Source: Amylostereum areolatum (Eukaryota; Basidiomycota; Agaricomycetes; Russulales; Stereaceae). Taken from it: a DNA stretch of 10,151 bases. The notes under the pieces were generated by a model. The model ran no database searches and was not told the origin of the DNA. It saw only the letters and a list, made by a program, of their open reading frames with translations. A program made the position numbers and the translations under genes. This document shows, in pieces, positions 9,181 to 10,151 of this stretch. Location: assembly GCA_012932865.1 (NCBI GenBank), contig SAXG01000174.1, positions 6,845 to 16,995 of the forward strand, in the 5' to 3' direction. How positions within the stretch are numbered: position 1 is the stretch's first letter; every line of letters begins with the position of its first letter.

Positions 9181-9298
9181 CGTTTTTTTTAATAAGGTTT
9201 AATTGTTATATTAATAGATTAAGAACTAGGCTAGTAATAAAAAGTAACACCAAATTTAAGCATGATTTCTATACCAGTGAGGTTTAATTCTTATAGGT

Positions 9299-9319
9299 GG
9301 GCTGAGAGCCCGTCTCTCA
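9299..9319. other. two mutually exclusive hairpins
   Basis: GGGCT (9299-9303) pairs with AGCCC (9307-9311) over a three-base loop. Alternatively TGAGAG (9303-9308) pairs with CTCTCA (9314-9319) over a five-base loop. Both are perfect and share bases, so only one can form at a time. There is no recognised gene next to it. Confidence 0.3.
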
Positions 9320-10094
9320 ATCAATAGTAATTTATCATTTTGCTAATAGGGTAACTTTAATTATGTTTCTTTAATGCCGAGGAATGATTAATTTATGCTT
9401 TATATATTCAGTCAATGGGATTAGGTATATGTGGGTAGTATAATGTTATTCAAATAACTTAATCATACCATTATTTGATATGTATACAGAATATTTATCT
9501 TGCTCTTTTGAGAAGATATTTAACAATAAACATACCGAAATTTATATTAATGTAACTATAGATATGTTAGAACTGTTCAAACAAAAATATATTTGAACCT
9601 AGGCCAAAGAGAATACAATTTACAGATATCCTTGGTTTTGACTTTGAACAATTAGATGTATATGGTCCATTATCTGTATCTTATGTATATTTTAGTTATA
9701 GTTGTTTTATGATCCGCCATTAACTACAATAATATTTCTCTTATAATAAGTTGATTATCTTTTAAACGCGATAGTCAAATGTAGTACAAGAGATAAATCC
9801 TTATCACACATGTATTAAAATAGACACAGACGTGTATCACGATTTACTCTTGTGTTTAAAAGTCTATTATAATACGGTAACAGTTTTGTGTTAGTCCCAA
9901 TATTTCACAGTATTATATATTAAAGCTTTTTAATCTTTAGTATTGTGTTAAAATTTAGCCCCTAGTTCCATATAACGTTTGTTTAGGACAAAAATTATAC
10001 AGTGCACTTATTTCGGTGGTACAAGATATTTGAAATTCTTTATAGTTGCTATAGCCTACCCTCAATCAATGTAATATCAGTCACGCTTTTTATA

Positions 10095-10151
10095 TATAAG
10101 ATAATTAATTCATTTATATTTATTTATGCCGGAGCATTATCAGGTTTAATT
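10095..10151 (+). CDS. cox1: cox1-like N-terminal region, runs off the window
   Basis: The last bases form an open frame that ends YKIINSFIFIYAGALSGLI at the right edge. COX1 proteins carry a HKDIGTLYLIF-GAxSGLIGT block near the N-terminus, and Lys, Ile, the hydrophobic run and GALSGLI line up in place. The frame stays open to the last base. The expected upstream residues (STNH) and a start codon are not visible in this frame, so the 5' end is either damaged or lost. If correct, cox1 sequence lies at both ends of the window. The match is short and hydrophobic, so chance is not excluded. Confidence 0.45.

Larger units (their letters stand above)
8026..10079. other. spacer with structured elements, no convincing gene
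   Basis: Stops are dense. Listed separately within it are the second GC-richer repeat, a branched stem at 8415-8481, a tRNA-like fragment at 9102-9180 and a pair of alternative hairpins at 9299-9319. A 51-codon open stretch at 9571-9723 faintly recalls the start of nad5 but is too weak to call. Confidence 0.4.

Noticed and set aside
9571..9723. nad5 N-terminal fragment
   Set aside because: A frame containing DILGFDFEQLDVY faintly resembles the nad5 GFxFDSLTVxM block, but no second block follows in order, so the match is too short.

Overview
This window looks like very AT-rich fungal-type mitochondrial DNA. Three things point there: a group I intron core at the left edge, a terminal cox1 exon in which TGA reads as Trp (NCBI translation table 4), and further respiratory-chain gene sequence downstream. 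All recognisable coding sequence is on the + strand.

Layout. 1-285 is the 3' part of a cox1 group I intron. 286-774 is the clean, uninterrupted last exon of cox1. Two table-4 reading frames for hydrophobic proteins follow (737-964 and 916-1365); they overlap and could be one gene split by a one-base change in a run of six T. From 1366 to about 4160 there is mostly AT-rich non-coding DNA with a GC-richer repeat, hairpins, two tRNA-like folds (the better one resembles tRNA-Arg) and a possible second group I core. About 4160-4862 is recognisable as cox3 and 6742-8025 as cob (apocytochrome b), but both are riddled with stops and frameshifts. 5040-6740 and 8030-10080 hold no convincing gene, only tRNA-like fragments and structured elements. 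The last ~55 bases again resemble cox1, this time its N-terminal region, so cox1-like sequence lies at both edges.

The main observation is a contrast. The cox1 exon is perfect. cob, and less clearly cox3, keep conserved motifs in order and at near-normal spacing, but each short correct patch is in a different frame from the next, and the tRNA candidate carries extra bases at its loops. This fits one noisy copy of a mitochondrial genome: an uncorrected long-read segment, a recent indel-rich pseudogene or nuclear copy, or a machine-made sequence. It fits less well with a functional gene set, unless an extreme recoding or RNA-editing process exists. The genes, if real, encode subunits of complex IV (cox1, cox3) and complex III (cob) of the inner mitochondrial membrane. 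I found no convincing rRNA, and no CRISPR array or bacterial-type operon.
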